The notes below the pieces were generated by a model that worked only from the letters and a program-made list of their open reading frames with translations, was not told the DNA's origin and made no database searches. Of a stretch of DNA of 64,000 bases, positions 1 to 9,166 are shown one piece after another; within the stretch, counting starts at the first letter, position 1; each line of letters opens with the position of its first letter. The stretch is from Aeromicrobium sp. Leaf245. GTDB lineage: Bacteria; Actinomycetota; Actinomycetes; Propionibacteriales; Nocardioidaceae. Position numbers and translations under genes: made by a program. Location: positions 2,418,001-2,482,000 of the forward strand of contig NZ_OW824151.1 of the NCBI RefSeq assembly GCF_942548115.1, read 5' to 3'.

Positions 1-24
1 GATGCAGAGAGCATAGACGAGTGG

Positions 25-522
25 TCAGGCCTCGCGCGAGTGCTCCTCCAGCATGCGCTTCAGCACGAGCTTCTGCACCTCGCCGAGAGCGTCGAGACGC
101 TCCTCCGGCGGCAGCTCCTCGATGAGGTCGACGGCCTGGCCCACGAGGTCCTCACGGCCGGAACGAGGAGGCACTCGTCGTGGCGGTGGACCGCTGGCCA
201 TGGGCAGGTCGGACGTCGGTTCGAGGGCCGCGACCACTGGCGACTCTCCCGACAGTAGGGCGGCCTGAGCAGCCAGCGAACGCTGGAACGACGGGGAACT
301 TATGTCGTCCGGCGGGAGCGCAGCCTCTAAGGCCATCGGCTCGATCCCGAGCGCCTCCGCCAGCTGCGCCGCGGCCTTGCGCGACGGCTTGCGCAGGCCC
401 GTCTCCAGCTGTGACACGTAGGGGTAGGACAACCCCGACCTCTCGGCCAGCTGGGACCGCGACATGCCTTGCCGCTTGCGGAACTCCGCCAGCACTCGTC
501 CGAACGAGGAATCCGTCGACAT
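25..522 (-). CDS. XRE-family HTH transcriptional regulator
   Basis: A 165-aa DNA-binding regulator. Residues 9-63 form a Cro/CI-type helix-turn-helix with the usual pattern of an early helix (LAEFRKRQGMS), SQLAERSGLS and a recognition segment YVSQLETGLRKPS. The middle (about 70-120) is Pro/Ser-rich and low complexity. The C-terminus (about 120-165) is predicted helical (LVGQAVDLIEELPPEERL) and may serve oligomerisation. It is divergently transcribed from the VWA-domain gene, and the 70-bp gap holds an AT-rich inverted repeat, so it probably represses itself and that operon. The ATG at 522 is the only start ahead of the HTH. The regulon and inducer are unknown. Confidence 0.85.
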   Translation of the reverse strand: MSTDSSFGRVLAEFRKRQGMSRSQLAERSGLSYPYVSQLETGLRKPSRKAAAQLAEALGIEPMALEAALPPDDISSPSFQRSLAAQAALLSGESPVVAALEPTSDLPMASGPPPRRVPPRSGREDLVGQAVDLIEELPPEERLDALGEVQKLVLKRMLEEHSREA

Positions 523-535
523 CTCGATGCTCCTT

Positions 536-564
536 GCATAATCTGTCTGCAGTCTGCATTATGC
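536..564. promoter_or_regulatory. Candidate operator between XRE regulator and VWA gene
   Basis: An inverted repeat GCATAAT (536-542) / ATTATGC (558-564) with a 15-bp spacer lies in the AT-richest part of the divergent intergenic region. Further TGCA motifs flank it. Position and symmetry suit binding of the adjacent XRE protein. This is inferred; no site for this regulator is known to me. Confidence 0.45.
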
Positions 565-596
565 TCATTGCACACCCTACCTGAGAGGAGATGATC

Positions 597-1886
597 ATGA
601 AGCTCTCGACACACCTGAGCCGCGATCGCTTCGACTGGATGCAGGACTCCCTGCGCCGTCGCGACCACGCCGTCATGCTCGTCCGCGTCGCCGGCACCCT
701 GCCCGAGGGATACGCCGTCCGCCCCACCGACCGCGCCGCGTCGCACCTGGTGGTGGTGCTCGACCGCAGCGGTTCCATGTCCGGCGGACGTCTCGAGCAC
801 GCCAAGCGCGCGCTGGTCGACGTGGTCGGACGGCTCTCCCCCGACGACTCGTTCGGGCTCGTCACCTTCGACAACCGGGTCGAGGTGGTGGTGCCTGCCG
901 GACCGGTCACCGACCCCGCCGCTGTCATCCGGCACATCGAAGGGGTGCGCGCCGGCGGCAGCACCGACCTCGGCGCCGGGCTGGTGCGGGGGCTGGAGGA
1001 GGCACGCCGGATCGACGTCGGTGCGGGTGTGCGGGTGCTGCTGGTCAGCGACGGCCACGCCAACGTCGGCGTCACGGACCCCGAGGCGCTCGGGGGGCGC
1101 GTCGGGGCCATGCGGGCACGCGGCATCACGACGTCCACGCTCGGCGTGGGGCTCGGGTACGACGAGACGCTGCTCTCGACCATCGCCCGGGCCGGTGCCG
1201 GCAACGAGCACTTCGCCGCCGAGGCCGACGCCGCAGCAGCAGCGATCGGCGAGGAGTGCGGGGAGCTGGCCGCCCAGCGGTTCCTGTCGGTCCGCCTCAC
1301 CATCGCGGCTGCGTCCGGCATCCGCGGCCTCGACGTGGTCAACGACCTTCCCGTGGTGCCGGTGCCCGGTGGGATCCAGGTCGACCTCGGCAGCATGCGG
1401 GTCGACGAGACCCGCTCGCTCGTGGTCGAGTGCGCACCGCACCCGGCCACCCGGCCGGGGCGGCGGAAGATCGGGAAGCTTCGCGTCGACTACGTGCTCG
1501 CGGACGACCTGAGCGACCAGCACACGTCCACCACGGTGTGGACGCACGTGAGCCGGCCCGACGAGCGCGAGGCGGGCTCGGACCGCCAGGTGCTGGGCGA
1601 GTGGTACGTGCAGCGCGTGCTGCGGCGCCGGCGCAAGGCGCTGGCCCTGCTCGCCCGCGGCGAGGACGTCCGCGCGGCTCGCGAGTTCGCGAAGCTGGCG
1701 ACGCTGGCGCACTCGGCGGCGGCGAAGGTGCCGGCGGCGTTCCGCGCCGAGCTGCTCCGCGAGGCCCAGGAGGCCGAGCGGATGGCCGAGCCCGAGCTGT
1801 TCCTGGCGATGGCGCCGGACGACCGGCAGTTCATCAGCAAGAACATGACGGCCGATGGTGGTCGCCGTTCCCGGAGGCGCTCGTGA
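597..1886 (+). CDS. von Willebrand factor type A (VWA) domain protein
   Basis: A protein of about 429 aa with a VWA domain at roughly residues 48-220. The MIDAS metal site is visible as DRSGSMS near residue 56, with a downstream threonine in GGSTDLGAG and an aspartate in LLVSDGHANVG. The rest is a beta-rich region followed by a charged helical C-terminus. There is no signal peptide or membrane span, so it is probably cytosolic and works as a protein-interaction scaffold. An ATG at 591 directly abuts the Shine-Dalgarno AGGAG (586-590). The ATG at 597 has a normal 6-nt spacing and was chosen. It is followed closely by a small membrane-protein gene, suggesting an operon. Its partner is unknown. 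Confidence 0.85.
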   Translation: MKLSTHLSRDRFDWMQDSLRRRDHAVMLVRVAGTLPEGYAVRPTDRAASHLVVVLDRSGSMSGGRLEHAKRALVDVVGRLSPDDSFGLVTFDNRVEVVVPAGPVTDPAAVIRHIEGVRAGGSTDLGAGLVRGLEEARRIDVGAGVRVLLVSDGHANVGVTDPEALGGRVGAMRARGITTSTLGVGLGYDETLLSTIARAGAGNEHFAAEADAAAAAIGEECGELAAQRFLSVRLTIAAASGIRGLDVVNDLPVVPVPGGIQVDLGSMRVDETRSLVVECAPHPATRPGRRKIGKLRVDYVLADDLSDQHTSTTVWTHVSRPDEREAGSDRQVLGEWYVQRVLRRRRKALALLARGEDVRAAREFAKLATLAHSAAAKVPAAFRAELLREAQEAERMAEPELFLAMAPDDRQFISKNMTADGGRRSRRRS

Positions 1887-1927
1887 GCGCCGAGCAGACC
1901 GGCCCCGAGGGGCAGGAGGAGAGCCGC

Positions 1928-2467
1928 ATGAGGCGAAAGGTGATCGCCGTGCTCGTCACGACGCTGGTGGTGGCACTCGTGGCCACCGGAACGGTGCTGT
2001 TCGTGCAGCACCGGGCCGAGGTCGCGCGCGTCGAGGCGGCGGCGGCGAAGGAGCGGGCCTCCGAGCGTGAGCGCCGGGCCGAGATCGCCGCGGCGCAGCA
2101 GGCGCAGGAGGAGTGCGTGGCAGCCACGGCCGACTACCTCGCCGCCGTGCAGGACATCGACGCCGTGCTCGACGTCGGGGTGAACGAGGAGGACTACGGC
2201 GACCTCGTCCGCGATGCCGCACGGTCCTCTCGCCGGGTGGGTACGGTGGAGCAGCGCTGCCAGGACGGCCTGGTCGCGGCCCTCGACGAGGCGCTCGACC
2301 TCTACACGGACGCAGCCTCGGAGTGGAACGACTGCCTGTACGACGACCTCTTCACCGAGTGCGACGTCGACGGGCTCGATCTCTCCGGCGACTACTGGCA
2401 GCCCGCCACGCTGCTCGTCGAAGCCGCGACGTCGTTCGCCGACGGCACGAACGGGTCGGCGGCGTGA
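1928..2467 (+). CDS. Small membrane-anchored coiled-coil protein, unknown function
   Basis: A protein of about 179 aa with an N-terminal transmembrane or signal-anchor segment (residues 5-25, VIAVLVTTLVVALVATG). A short Ala/Glu/Arg coiled coil (27-60) and an acidic, four-cysteine outer region (C-x~40-C pattern) follow. The chosen ATG has a strong AGGAGGAG six bases upstream. A GTG at 1883 overlaps the VWA stop codon (GTGA) and is an alternative that would add 15 residues and allow translational coupling. I do not recognise a family. The context suggests it works with the VWA protein at the membrane. Confidence 0.7.
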   Translation: MRRKVIAVLVTTLVVALVATGTVLFVQHRAEVARVEAAAAKERASERERRAEIAAAQQAQEECVAATADYLAAVQDIDAVLDVGVNEEDYGDLVRDAARSSRRVGTVEQRCQDGLVAALDEALDLYTDAASEWNDCLYDDLFTECDVDGLDLSGDYWQPATLLVEAATSFADGTNGSAA

Positions 2468-2664
2468 ACGCGACGTCGGACCTCGACTTCCGTCGGCCGC
2501 GGCCGCTACGGTCGAGGCAGGTCAAGAGAGCCACCCACGCCTTCGGACAGTGGTGGCCGGCAACCGCGTCGCCCGACACGGTGCCTTCCGGAGAAGACCT
2601 GGGCTGCACCGTCCGGTGCGGTCAAGCGGGCACTCGCGGTGCCCCTGAACCCTCAGGAGGGCCC

Positions 2665-2970
2665 ATGGACGTCGATCTCGCTGCGTACGCGCACCACCTC
2701 GACCCGGACGACCTGCGAAGGCTGTTCCACCACGGTCACTGGATCCCCGTCCTTCGGGGCATCACCCAGGCGTACGTCGAGCGCCACTACCCGGGCTGGT
2801 CGTGGAACACCCTCACGGCCGTTCTGGAAGGAGCCGGCGTCGCGCACCGCCTCGGTACGCGCAACATGCACCCGCACTACGTCCCGGACCGGTTCGTCGA
2901 GAGCGTGCACCTCAACAGCCCAGACGATCTCTGCATCGTGTGGATCGACGGGTCGGTGACGGTGCGATGA
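2665..2970 (+). CDS. Hypothetical protein, 101 aa
   Basis: A small soluble protein preceded by a good Shine-Dalgarno (AGGAGG at 2655-2660). The N-terminal half is rich in His and Asp (YAHHLDPDDLRRLFHHGHW), and aromatic residues recur through the middle. No domain was recognised. Its stop overlaps the ATG of the broken N-formylglutamate amidohydrolase (ATGA), so the two were probably co-translated before that gene was interrupted. About 200 bp upstream (2468-2664) carry no gene I can support. Confidence 0.6.
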   Translation: MDVDLAAYAHHLDPDDLRRLFHHGHWIPVLRGITQAYVERHYPGWSWNTLTAVLEGAGVAHRLGTRNMHPHYVPDRFVESVHLNSPDDLCIVWIDGSVTVR

Positions 2971-4097
2971 GCTTCCAGATCGTGCCCGGCGACCCCCGGT
3001 CGACCGTGATCATCCACGTGCCGCACTCCTCGCGCGAGATCCCCGTCCCCGTGTGGGCCGAGATCATCCTGGACGACGACGAGCTCGACCGCGAGCTCGA
3101 CGCCATGACCGACGCCTAAACCGACCTGCTGGCCGACCACGCGGCGGACGCCTCCGATCTGCGCCCCTGGCTCTTCGTCAACCGGTTGTCGAGGCTCGTC
3201 GTCGATCCCGAGCGCTTCCCCGACGACAGGGAGGAGATGGAGGCCGTCGGCATGGGCGCCGTCTACACACGCACCAGCGATGGCGAGACGCTGCGGTACG
3301 AGACCCGCGGACTGCTCGAGACCTACTTCGACCCGTACGCCCACGCCTTCGCGCGGCTGGTCGACGACCGGCTCCACACCGTCGGGTCGGTGACGATCAT
3401 CGACCTCCACTCGTTCCCGGCCGAGGCGCTCCCCTACGAGCTGCACGGGGACGGTCATCGGCCGGAGATCTGCCTCGGCACCGACCCCTTCCACACGCCC
3501 CGCGCCCTCGTCGACGAGGCACGCCGAGCCCTCTGGGCCGTGGGAGTCGACGGAGACGTCGCCGTCGACACCCCCTTCGCCGGCTGCTACGTGCCGCTGC
3601 ACCTCTACGGACGTAACTCGATGGTGCAGGCCGTCATGGTCGAAGTTCGGCGTGACCTCATCACGTCCCCACCGAGGGAGCGGTACGACGACGGCATCCG
3701 CCGGGTGGCGCGTGGCCTGGCTTCGTTGATGGACCAGGCTGCGGCACTGGCACCGACGCACGAGCATGCACACGGTGATGCGCTGGCGCGTGCCGTCGGG
3801 GTGAGTGATCCGGCGCTGCTGAGCGACGCGTTCCGGATCCGCTTCGGCGGCAGGCTCGCGGCGCCGCTCCAGGTCGCCGACCGAGGCGACCACGTGGTGC
3901 TCCGCTACGCCGGCAAGACGTCGCGCCACGTCGTGGAGCGCGGAACGAGAGTCGTGTCAAACGTGAGTCGCAGTCGCGCTGACGTGATGGCGCGGGAGAT
4001 TCTTGGCTTGCTTTCGGTCAGCCCGCGCAAGCCGCTCGGAGTCGTCTGCTGTCGTCCACCAGAGATCGCGCCACCACCCACGGTGCACGAGGGGTAG
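2967..4097 (+). pseudogene. N-formylglutamate amidohydrolase, interrupted by in-frame TAA
   Basis: The family hydrolyses N-formyl-L-glutamate to formate and glutamate, the last step of one histidine-degradation route. The opening is typical (VIIHVPHSSREIPV), then codon 51 is TAA at 3117-3119. The same frame continues straight through with family motifs: FVNRLSRLVVDPERFPDD, TIIDLHSFPAEALPYE, RPEICLGTDPFHTP, VMVEVRRDL. The context DA-stop-TD suggests a tyrosine codon TAC became TAA. A shortened product from an internal start (from about 3186) would lack the HVPHSS motif. Beyond about residue 265 (EHAHGDALAR onward) the sequence no longer resembles the family and may reflect readthrough into the island junction. 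A sequencing error is the alternative explanation. Confidence 0.75.
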
Positions 4098-4494
4098 GTC
4101 CGCCGCTCGAAGAATCCGCGGCTCGGAACCTCGCAAATCCTGGACCGAGAAATTCTCTTTGCCTACGGGCGACGATCGCGCCGTCCTTGCCTCGCCCCCT
4201 CCACTGGTGGCTCGGCGTCGTCTAGGCCTTCGTTCGGATGGGTACGAGGGAGCTGGCGGCGACACTTTAATCTTGCTGAGGCCACCTCTGCGTCTGGTGC
4301 CATCGGTAGGTGCCAGACGGCCCACCGCAGATTCTCGCAGGTCGTGCCATCGAGCTAGTGGAGGTGCCCTCGGTCGGCCGCCTTGCGCAAGCGCCAGACA
4401 ACACCAGGCCTGGACTCCCTGCTGAAACTCGAGACTTGGCCCTCTGCCCAACATAGGCTGCGAGCATCACGACGCATCACCCCGGAGGGCAGCA
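4098..4494. other. Intergenic stretch at the left edge of the accessory island
   Basis: About 400 bp without a convincing gene; open frames here lack coding character and ribosome sites. It looks less GC-biased at third positions than the flanking genes, consistent with an insertion junction. A TAGGCT near 4455-4460 could be a -10 element for the downstream operon. No tRNA, obvious attachment-site duplication or transposon end is visible. Confidence 0.4.
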
Positions 4495-6777
4495 GTGAGC
4501 ACGACGGAAGAAATCGCACTCGACCAGAAGCACTTCGATCGTGCATGGGATGCCCGCGAGCGGACGCGCGTCAACCTTGAGCACGCTCACGAGGCGGCTG
4601 GTGGCAACCAAAAGGTGGCCGTTGCGGTCAAGAAGGACGCTGCCCGGATGCTCGAGCAGCTCGGAGACAGCGACGAAGCGGTGGCGTTCGGTCGGATCGA
4701 CCCGGTCGCCGACGACCCGCTCTACGTGGGACGGCACGCCATCACCGACGAGAACAAGGACATGCTCGTGGTTGGCTGGCAGGCCCCGGCGGCCGCCGTC
4801 TTCTACAAGGCGAACATCAAGGACCCGTGCGGGCTGGAACGAGTTCGGAAGTTCTCCACCGAGCTGAACGCCATCACCTTGTTCGAGGACACCGTCTTCA
4901 ACGAGCTTCGCGAACGCGTCGACGACCTCACCCAGCGATTCAACCAACCCGTTGATGACGTCCTGCTCCGTGACCTGGAGGCGTCGCGCGACGGCGAGAT
5001 GCGCGACATCGTCCAGACGATCCACCACAGCCAGTACGACCTGATCTCGCGACCGCTCGAGCAGCTGCTCGTCATCCAGGGCGGGCCCGGCACAGGGAAG
5101 TCCGCCGTCGCGCTCCACCGCGTCTCGTGGCTCCTGTTCGACCAGCGCGACACGCTCAAGCCGTCTGACTTCCTCGTCATCGGTCCATCCCGCACCTTTA
5201 CCGCCTACATCCAGAAGGTTCTTCCCTCGCTCGGCAACGACGGCGTGGTTCACGGCGACCTGGCCTCGCTGGGACCCCTGGCCAGCTCGGATCGTGCCGA
5301 GCCGGACCACCTGGCTCGCCTCAAGGGCGAGGCGCGCATGGCTCGACTGCTGGGCCGCGGCTTGATGGGTCGCATCCGCGTTCCACCTGAGGCGCTGGTG
5401 ATTGGCCGGGGAGCCGACGCTGTCACCTTCGAGCCGACCGAGCTGGGCAAGCAGCTGACTCAGGTGAAGCGGCGCGCCAAGACGTACCGCCAAGGGCGGG
5501 AGGGCCTGCGCGATTGGGTCACGGCGACTGCCAACGATCGACTCAACGACCAGCGCAACCGGTTGGCTCGCGCTCGAGTGAGCATCCCTCCCTCGCAGAT
5601 CGACGGCATCGTCGAACGCATGTGGCCGTCGTTGACCGCCGCGTCCTTCCTCCAAGACCTCTTCGGCTCACAGCAACGCCTCGTCGACGCTGCCGGCGCC
5701 GACTTCACCGCCGCGGAGGTGAAGGACCTGTACCGACCTGCTTCGGAGAGGATCGCCTCAGAGCAGTGGACAGCGAGCGACGTCGCACTGCTTGACGAAG
5801 CGGAGTCGCAGCTGGGCGGAAGGACCACCAAGCACGCCCACGTCGTCGTGGACGAGGCCCAGGACCTTTCTCCCATGCAGCTTCGATCGATCCGCCGACG
5901 CTCGACGAGTGGGTCCTTCACGATCGTCGGAGACGTGGCGCAGTCGACCGGTCCCTGGGCCCGAGACTCGTGGGACGACATCGTTGCCGCGCTGGAGATG
6001 AGCCATGAGGCACACCTCGAGGAGCTCGAGTTCGGGTACCGCGTTCCACGGGAGCACTTCGAGCTGGCGGCGCGGCTCCTCCCCACAGCTGCCCCTGGGC
6101 TGCGCGCGCCGAGCGTGATCAGGAGCGCCCCGGCCGCACCGGAGCTGATCAGGGTGGACGACGAGGATCTCGTCGGCCGCGCGATCGAGGTGGCGCAGGG
6201 CTACGCCGGCAGAGGCCTATCCGTCGGCATCATCAGCGCCACACAATTCCGTGACCACGTCGTCGATGAGCTGCAGAGACGAGACGTTCGATTCACGGAC
6301 GCGCGCCAGGGTGCGCTCGGCCGAAGCATCAACGTCCTGACTGCCGAAGAATCCAAAGGACTGGAGTTCGATGCCACCGTCGTCGTCCAACCGGCCGGCA
6401 TCGTGGACGGCACCAAGGTCGGCGAGCGTCGTCTGTACATCGCTCTGACGCGAACCACCGGTTTCATGAGCCTGGTCATGTCCCTGCCAGTGCCTGCTCT
6501 GGGGGTCCATGGAGAAGCGCTGCCCGAGTCGGGTCCGCTTGTGCTCGAAGGGCCGGACGACTCTCAGGCCGAGACCGGCGAGGAGACCTTCAGCGAGGAC
6601 TCCGCCCCCAGCTCCACGGCGCTGGCACCGGCGGCGTCCGCGAAGGCCAAGGGTGGTCGAGTCGTGGCGCTCATGGCCGACGACTTGGCGGCGGAGATCA
6701 GGTCGGGCCTGCTGCCCGAGCTGTGGCCAGCGTTCATCGAGGCCCTCGCTGAGCGACTGCAGAAGGACCTGAATTGA
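4495..6777 (+). CDS. HelD/UvrD-like superfamily I helicase
   Basis: A 760-aa SF1 ATPase resembling HelD/HelR proteins, which in Actinobacteria and Firmicutes remodel stalled RNA polymerase. It shows an N-terminal helical arm (about 1-180), Walker A GGPGTGKS near residue 196, Walker B VVVDEAQDLSPMQLR near 450, motif III IVGDVAQST, motif V TAEESKGLEFDATVVV and motif VI RRLYIALTRTTG near 645. The C-terminus is Ser/Ala-rich. The start is GTG with GGAGGG upstream. It opens a six-gene operon, with only 1 nt separating it from the next gene. The location beside Z1 and methyltransferase genes suggests a defence role rather than housekeeping RNAP recycling. Motif assignment is firm; the role is inferred. 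Confidence 0.85.
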   Translation: MSTTEEIALDQKHFDRAWDARERTRVNLEHAHEAAGGNQKVAVAVKKDAARMLEQLGDSDEAVAFGRIDPVADDPLYVGRHAITDENKDMLVVGWQAPAAAVFYKANIKDPCGLERVRKFSTELNAITLFEDTVFNELRERVDDLTQRFNQPVDDVLLRDLEASRDGEMRDIVQTIHHSQYDLISRPLEQLLVIQGGPGTGKSAVALHRVSWLLFDQRDTLKPSDFLVIGPSRTFTAYIQKVLPSLGNDGVVHGDLASLGPLASSDRAEPDHLARLKGEARMARLLGRGLMGRIRVPPEALVIGRGADAVTFEPTELGKQLTQVKRRAKTYRQGREGLRDWVTATANDRLNDQRNRLARARVSIPPSQIDGIVERMWPSLTAASFLQDLFGSQQRLVDAAGADFTAAEVKDLYRPASERIASEQWTASDVALLDEAESQLGGRTTKHAHVVVDEAQDLSPMQLRSIRRRSTSGSFTIVGDVAQSTGPWARDSWDDIVAALEMSHEAHLEELEFGYRVPREHFELAARLLPTAAPGLRAPSVIRSAPAAPELIRVDDEDLVGRAIEVAQGYAGRGLSVGIISATQFRDHVVDELQRRDVRFTDARQGALGRSINVLTAEESKGLEFDATVVVQPAGIVDGTKVGERRLYIALTRTTGFMSLVMSLPVPALGVHGEALPESGPLVLEGPDDSQAETGEETFSEDSAPSSTALAPAASAKAKGGRVVALMADDLAAEIRSGLLPELWPAFIEALAERLQKDLN

Positions 6778-6778
6778 C

Positions 6779-9166
6779 GTGACCGACGCGGCGACGACCA
6801 CCGGACGGTCCCCGGCCTGGACACGCGACGAGCTGATTCTTGCACTCGCCTTCTTCGTGCAGCGGGGTGGGACCCGTGGCCTCAACGCTCAGAGTGCCGG
6901 CGTCCCCGAGCTGAGCGCCTCGATCCGAGCTCTTCCCATCTTCCCAAGGGCGGTGCGCGAAGGACCCGCCTTCCGCAGCCCATCGAGCGTGAGCCTGAAG
7001 CTTCACAACCTCGCAGCGGTTGAGCCCCATAATGTGCAGGGTGGCTTGGCTCACGTCGGCCGTGGTGACCGTTGGGTCTGGGAGCGCTGGGGTTCTGATC
7101 CTCAAGCACTCTGGGATGTCGCTGGCCTCGTTCGATACCTCGCACAAGACGGTTCTCGCCACCTCGAAGAGGCCGTTGCGGGTGAGGAGGACTGTGGCAG
7201 CGGCCGGCTCGCGCACCGCCACGCCACGCACCAGGCGTCCGTGGCCCTGGCCGCAACACACACCACGTCGGCACGATGTGCTTCATGCGGAAGTACCACG
7301 GCCGCTGCGGGTCTCAGCGTCCCCGGGTACGAGAGTCGGGCCGCCCTGCGGGAACCAGTGCTCGTGAAGTACCTGCGATGCCTCTCCTGCGCAGGCGCTG
7401 AGCGAGACGTATCTGGCACTAGAGGCCAGGAGCCGACGAGGACGCGGCCTGACGGCCCAGCGACGCTACGAGAAAAGCTCGTCACTGCGACAGGCCGGCT
7501 GTCCGGGCCGTTCGACGTGCCCTCGCTGATGTCCGCAACCCCACTCGCTCTCTGGGGATCCGAACGGCTCACGACCATCCGGAGCGCCCTGGATGACTTG
7601 GCGGACGACCCGAGCTCACCGATCGTCAAGACCGGTCCAGGACGGTACGTGCATGTTGCGGACACCGTCTCGACGACGCGCGAACCTGCTGCAGAGTCGA
7701 TCAAACCGCTGACGGGAGGCACCAACGACCGTCGCGACTCAGGGCTTGGGCCTGCACGCGACTGGATCGTCAGGACGGCCCATGGCAGCAAGCACCCGTT
7801 CGACTTCCCGACGCTGTGCCGTTGGGCCGACGACGACGCGGCCGCTCGCCACCTCGCGGTGCCCCTGCTTCGTGACGCGCTCATGAGTGTCGCCGCGGAC
7901 GAGTCGTCTCCCGTTGAGCGAGTCAGACGTGGCTTCTACGCGCACAAAGATCGGATGCCCGCCACACCCAGGTCGAGCGCCACCCCGACGGATGTCCTGG
8001 TCGACTGGGTGAAGGAGAACGGCACTGCACTCTTCACGTGGCGAGATCTCAAGCGGTGGGCCATAGCCGTGGATGTCAACCACGACCTCGTCGCGCTGAA
8101 GCAGACCCTCTTCTCGAGGGCCGCCACCACCGCGCACGTCGACGACCATCTTCCATGGTTTGAGCACCACGGCTCGTCCTACTTTCGTCTGTCTCGGACG
8201 GACACCGGACAGCCGACGCCACCTGCGGGCGGGGAGCATCTGTCGCGCATCGCGTCAACGACGCATCCTGTCGTCCGGGACAGCAGGCGCCGTCAAGGGG
8301 GCGGCACTGACCGCGCAAGGATCAAGGCTCTCCGCGCCTCGGGCCTGACCCTGCAGCAGATCGCGACGGACCAGGGCGTCACACGCGAACGGATCCGTCA
8401 GATCCTTCTACAGGAGTCGTTCACACCTGAGGACTTCCGCGTTGCGCGCGCCGCCGTCCAGCAAGCGGAGCGCCAGGCCACGCTTCTTCGAGCGATCGAG
8501 GCGCTCCGCGCCAATCCCGGTATCGGCGTCAGTGCATTCGCGGAGCGGGTCGGAGTGCCTGCCGCTGAAGTCTCGAAGATCCTTCCGCCTGACCTTCGCC
8601 GTCTCCTCATCTCCTCGCGAGACGGCACCGCCTACGAGCGCCTGTCCGACGAGCAAGCCATCGCCGCGATCGCGGAGGCAGGAACGTACGAATACCCCTT
8701 GACCGGAAAGATGTACACAGAACTGCTCCGAGCCGGACTCGTCGACGGTCTCAGCATCCCTCGCATCCACCAGCGCTTCGGTTCATGGAGAGATGCCTGT
8801 GAGCGAGCCGGCGTGGAGGCCGGAGCGACCTCGCGGGCGGAGTACGCACGGAGGTGGAGCGCCGAGGACATGGCGGAGACCATGGCCGACTTCCTCGCCG
8901 CGACCGGTGGATCAGTATCGGTCACCGCCTTCGACGACTGGGCGACGGCCCTTCCTGACGTGCCGAGTGCGCAGACGGTCCGCAACTGCTTCGGGGGGTG
9001 GAACGAGGCGAAGATTGCCGGACTATCCGTTCTTGCCGGTCGGGACGAGTACTGGCGTCTGCTCGCAGCCCGACTTGCGCCCACGCCGGGAAGCAGCACA
9101 GAAACGTCGGATGATGCTGGCAGCATAATTGTCGACACGGTTGCGGACGAAGGGGTTGACCGATGA
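6779..9166 (+). CDS. Multidomain island protein: WTRDEL N-terminus, CxxC pair, sigma-type HTH, HNH-associated repeats
   Basis: A 795-aa protein starting at GTG, 1 nt after the helicase gene. The N-terminus (SPAWTRDELILALAFFV) with a following SVSLKLHNLAAVEP resembles the leader domain of HNH-type restriction endonucleases. Two CxxC pairs (CASC near 167, CLSC near 199) suggest a zinc ribbon or relic nuclease finger. The middle holds winged-helix-like repeats (SLMSATPLALWG, TLCRWADD, DLKRWAIA). Residues about 515-545 form a sigma-region-4-like HTH (LTLQQIATDQGVTRERIRQIL). The C-terminus has two short repeats of the homing-endonuclease-associated type (IPRIHQRFGSWRDACERAGV and a diverged copy near 727-750). 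No complete nuclease active site is visible. It is likely the DNA-recognition component. Confidence 0.7.
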   Translation: MTDAATTTGRSPAWTRDELILALAFFVQRGGTRGLNAQSAGVPELSASIRALPIFPRAVREGPAFRSPSSVSLKLHNLAAVEPHNVQGGLAHVGRGDRWVWERWGSDPQALWDVAGLVRYLAQDGSRHLEEAVAGEEDCGSGRLAHRHATHQASVALAATHTTSARCASCGSTTAAAGLSVPGYESRAALREPVLVKYLRCLSCAGAERDVSGTRGQEPTRTRPDGPATLREKLVTATGRLSGPFDVPSLMSATPLALWGSERLTTIRSALDDLADDPSSPIVKTGPGRYVHVADTVSTTREPAAESIKPLTGGTNDRRDSGLGPARDWIVRTAHGSKHPFDFPTLCRWADDDAAARHLAVPLLRDALMSVAADESSPVERVRRGFYAHKDRMPATPRSSATPTDVLVDWVKENGTALFTWRDLKRWAIAVDVNHDLVALKQTLFSRAATTAHVDDHLPWFEHHGSSYFRLSRTDTGQPTPPAGGEHLSRIASTTHPVVRDSRRRQGGGTDRARIKALRASGLTLQQIATDQGVTRERIRQILLQESFTPEDFRVARAAVQQAERQATLLRAIEALRANPGIGVSAFAERVGVPAAEVSKILPPDLRRLLISSRDGTAYERLSDEQAIAAIAEAGTYEYPLTGKMYTELLRAGLVDGLSIPRIHQRFGSWRDACERAGVEAGATSRAEYARRWSAEDMAETMADFLAATGGSVSVTAFDDWATALPDVPSAQTVRNCFGGWNEAKIAGLSVLAGRDEYWRLLAARLAPTPGSSTETSDDAGSIIVDTVADEGVDR

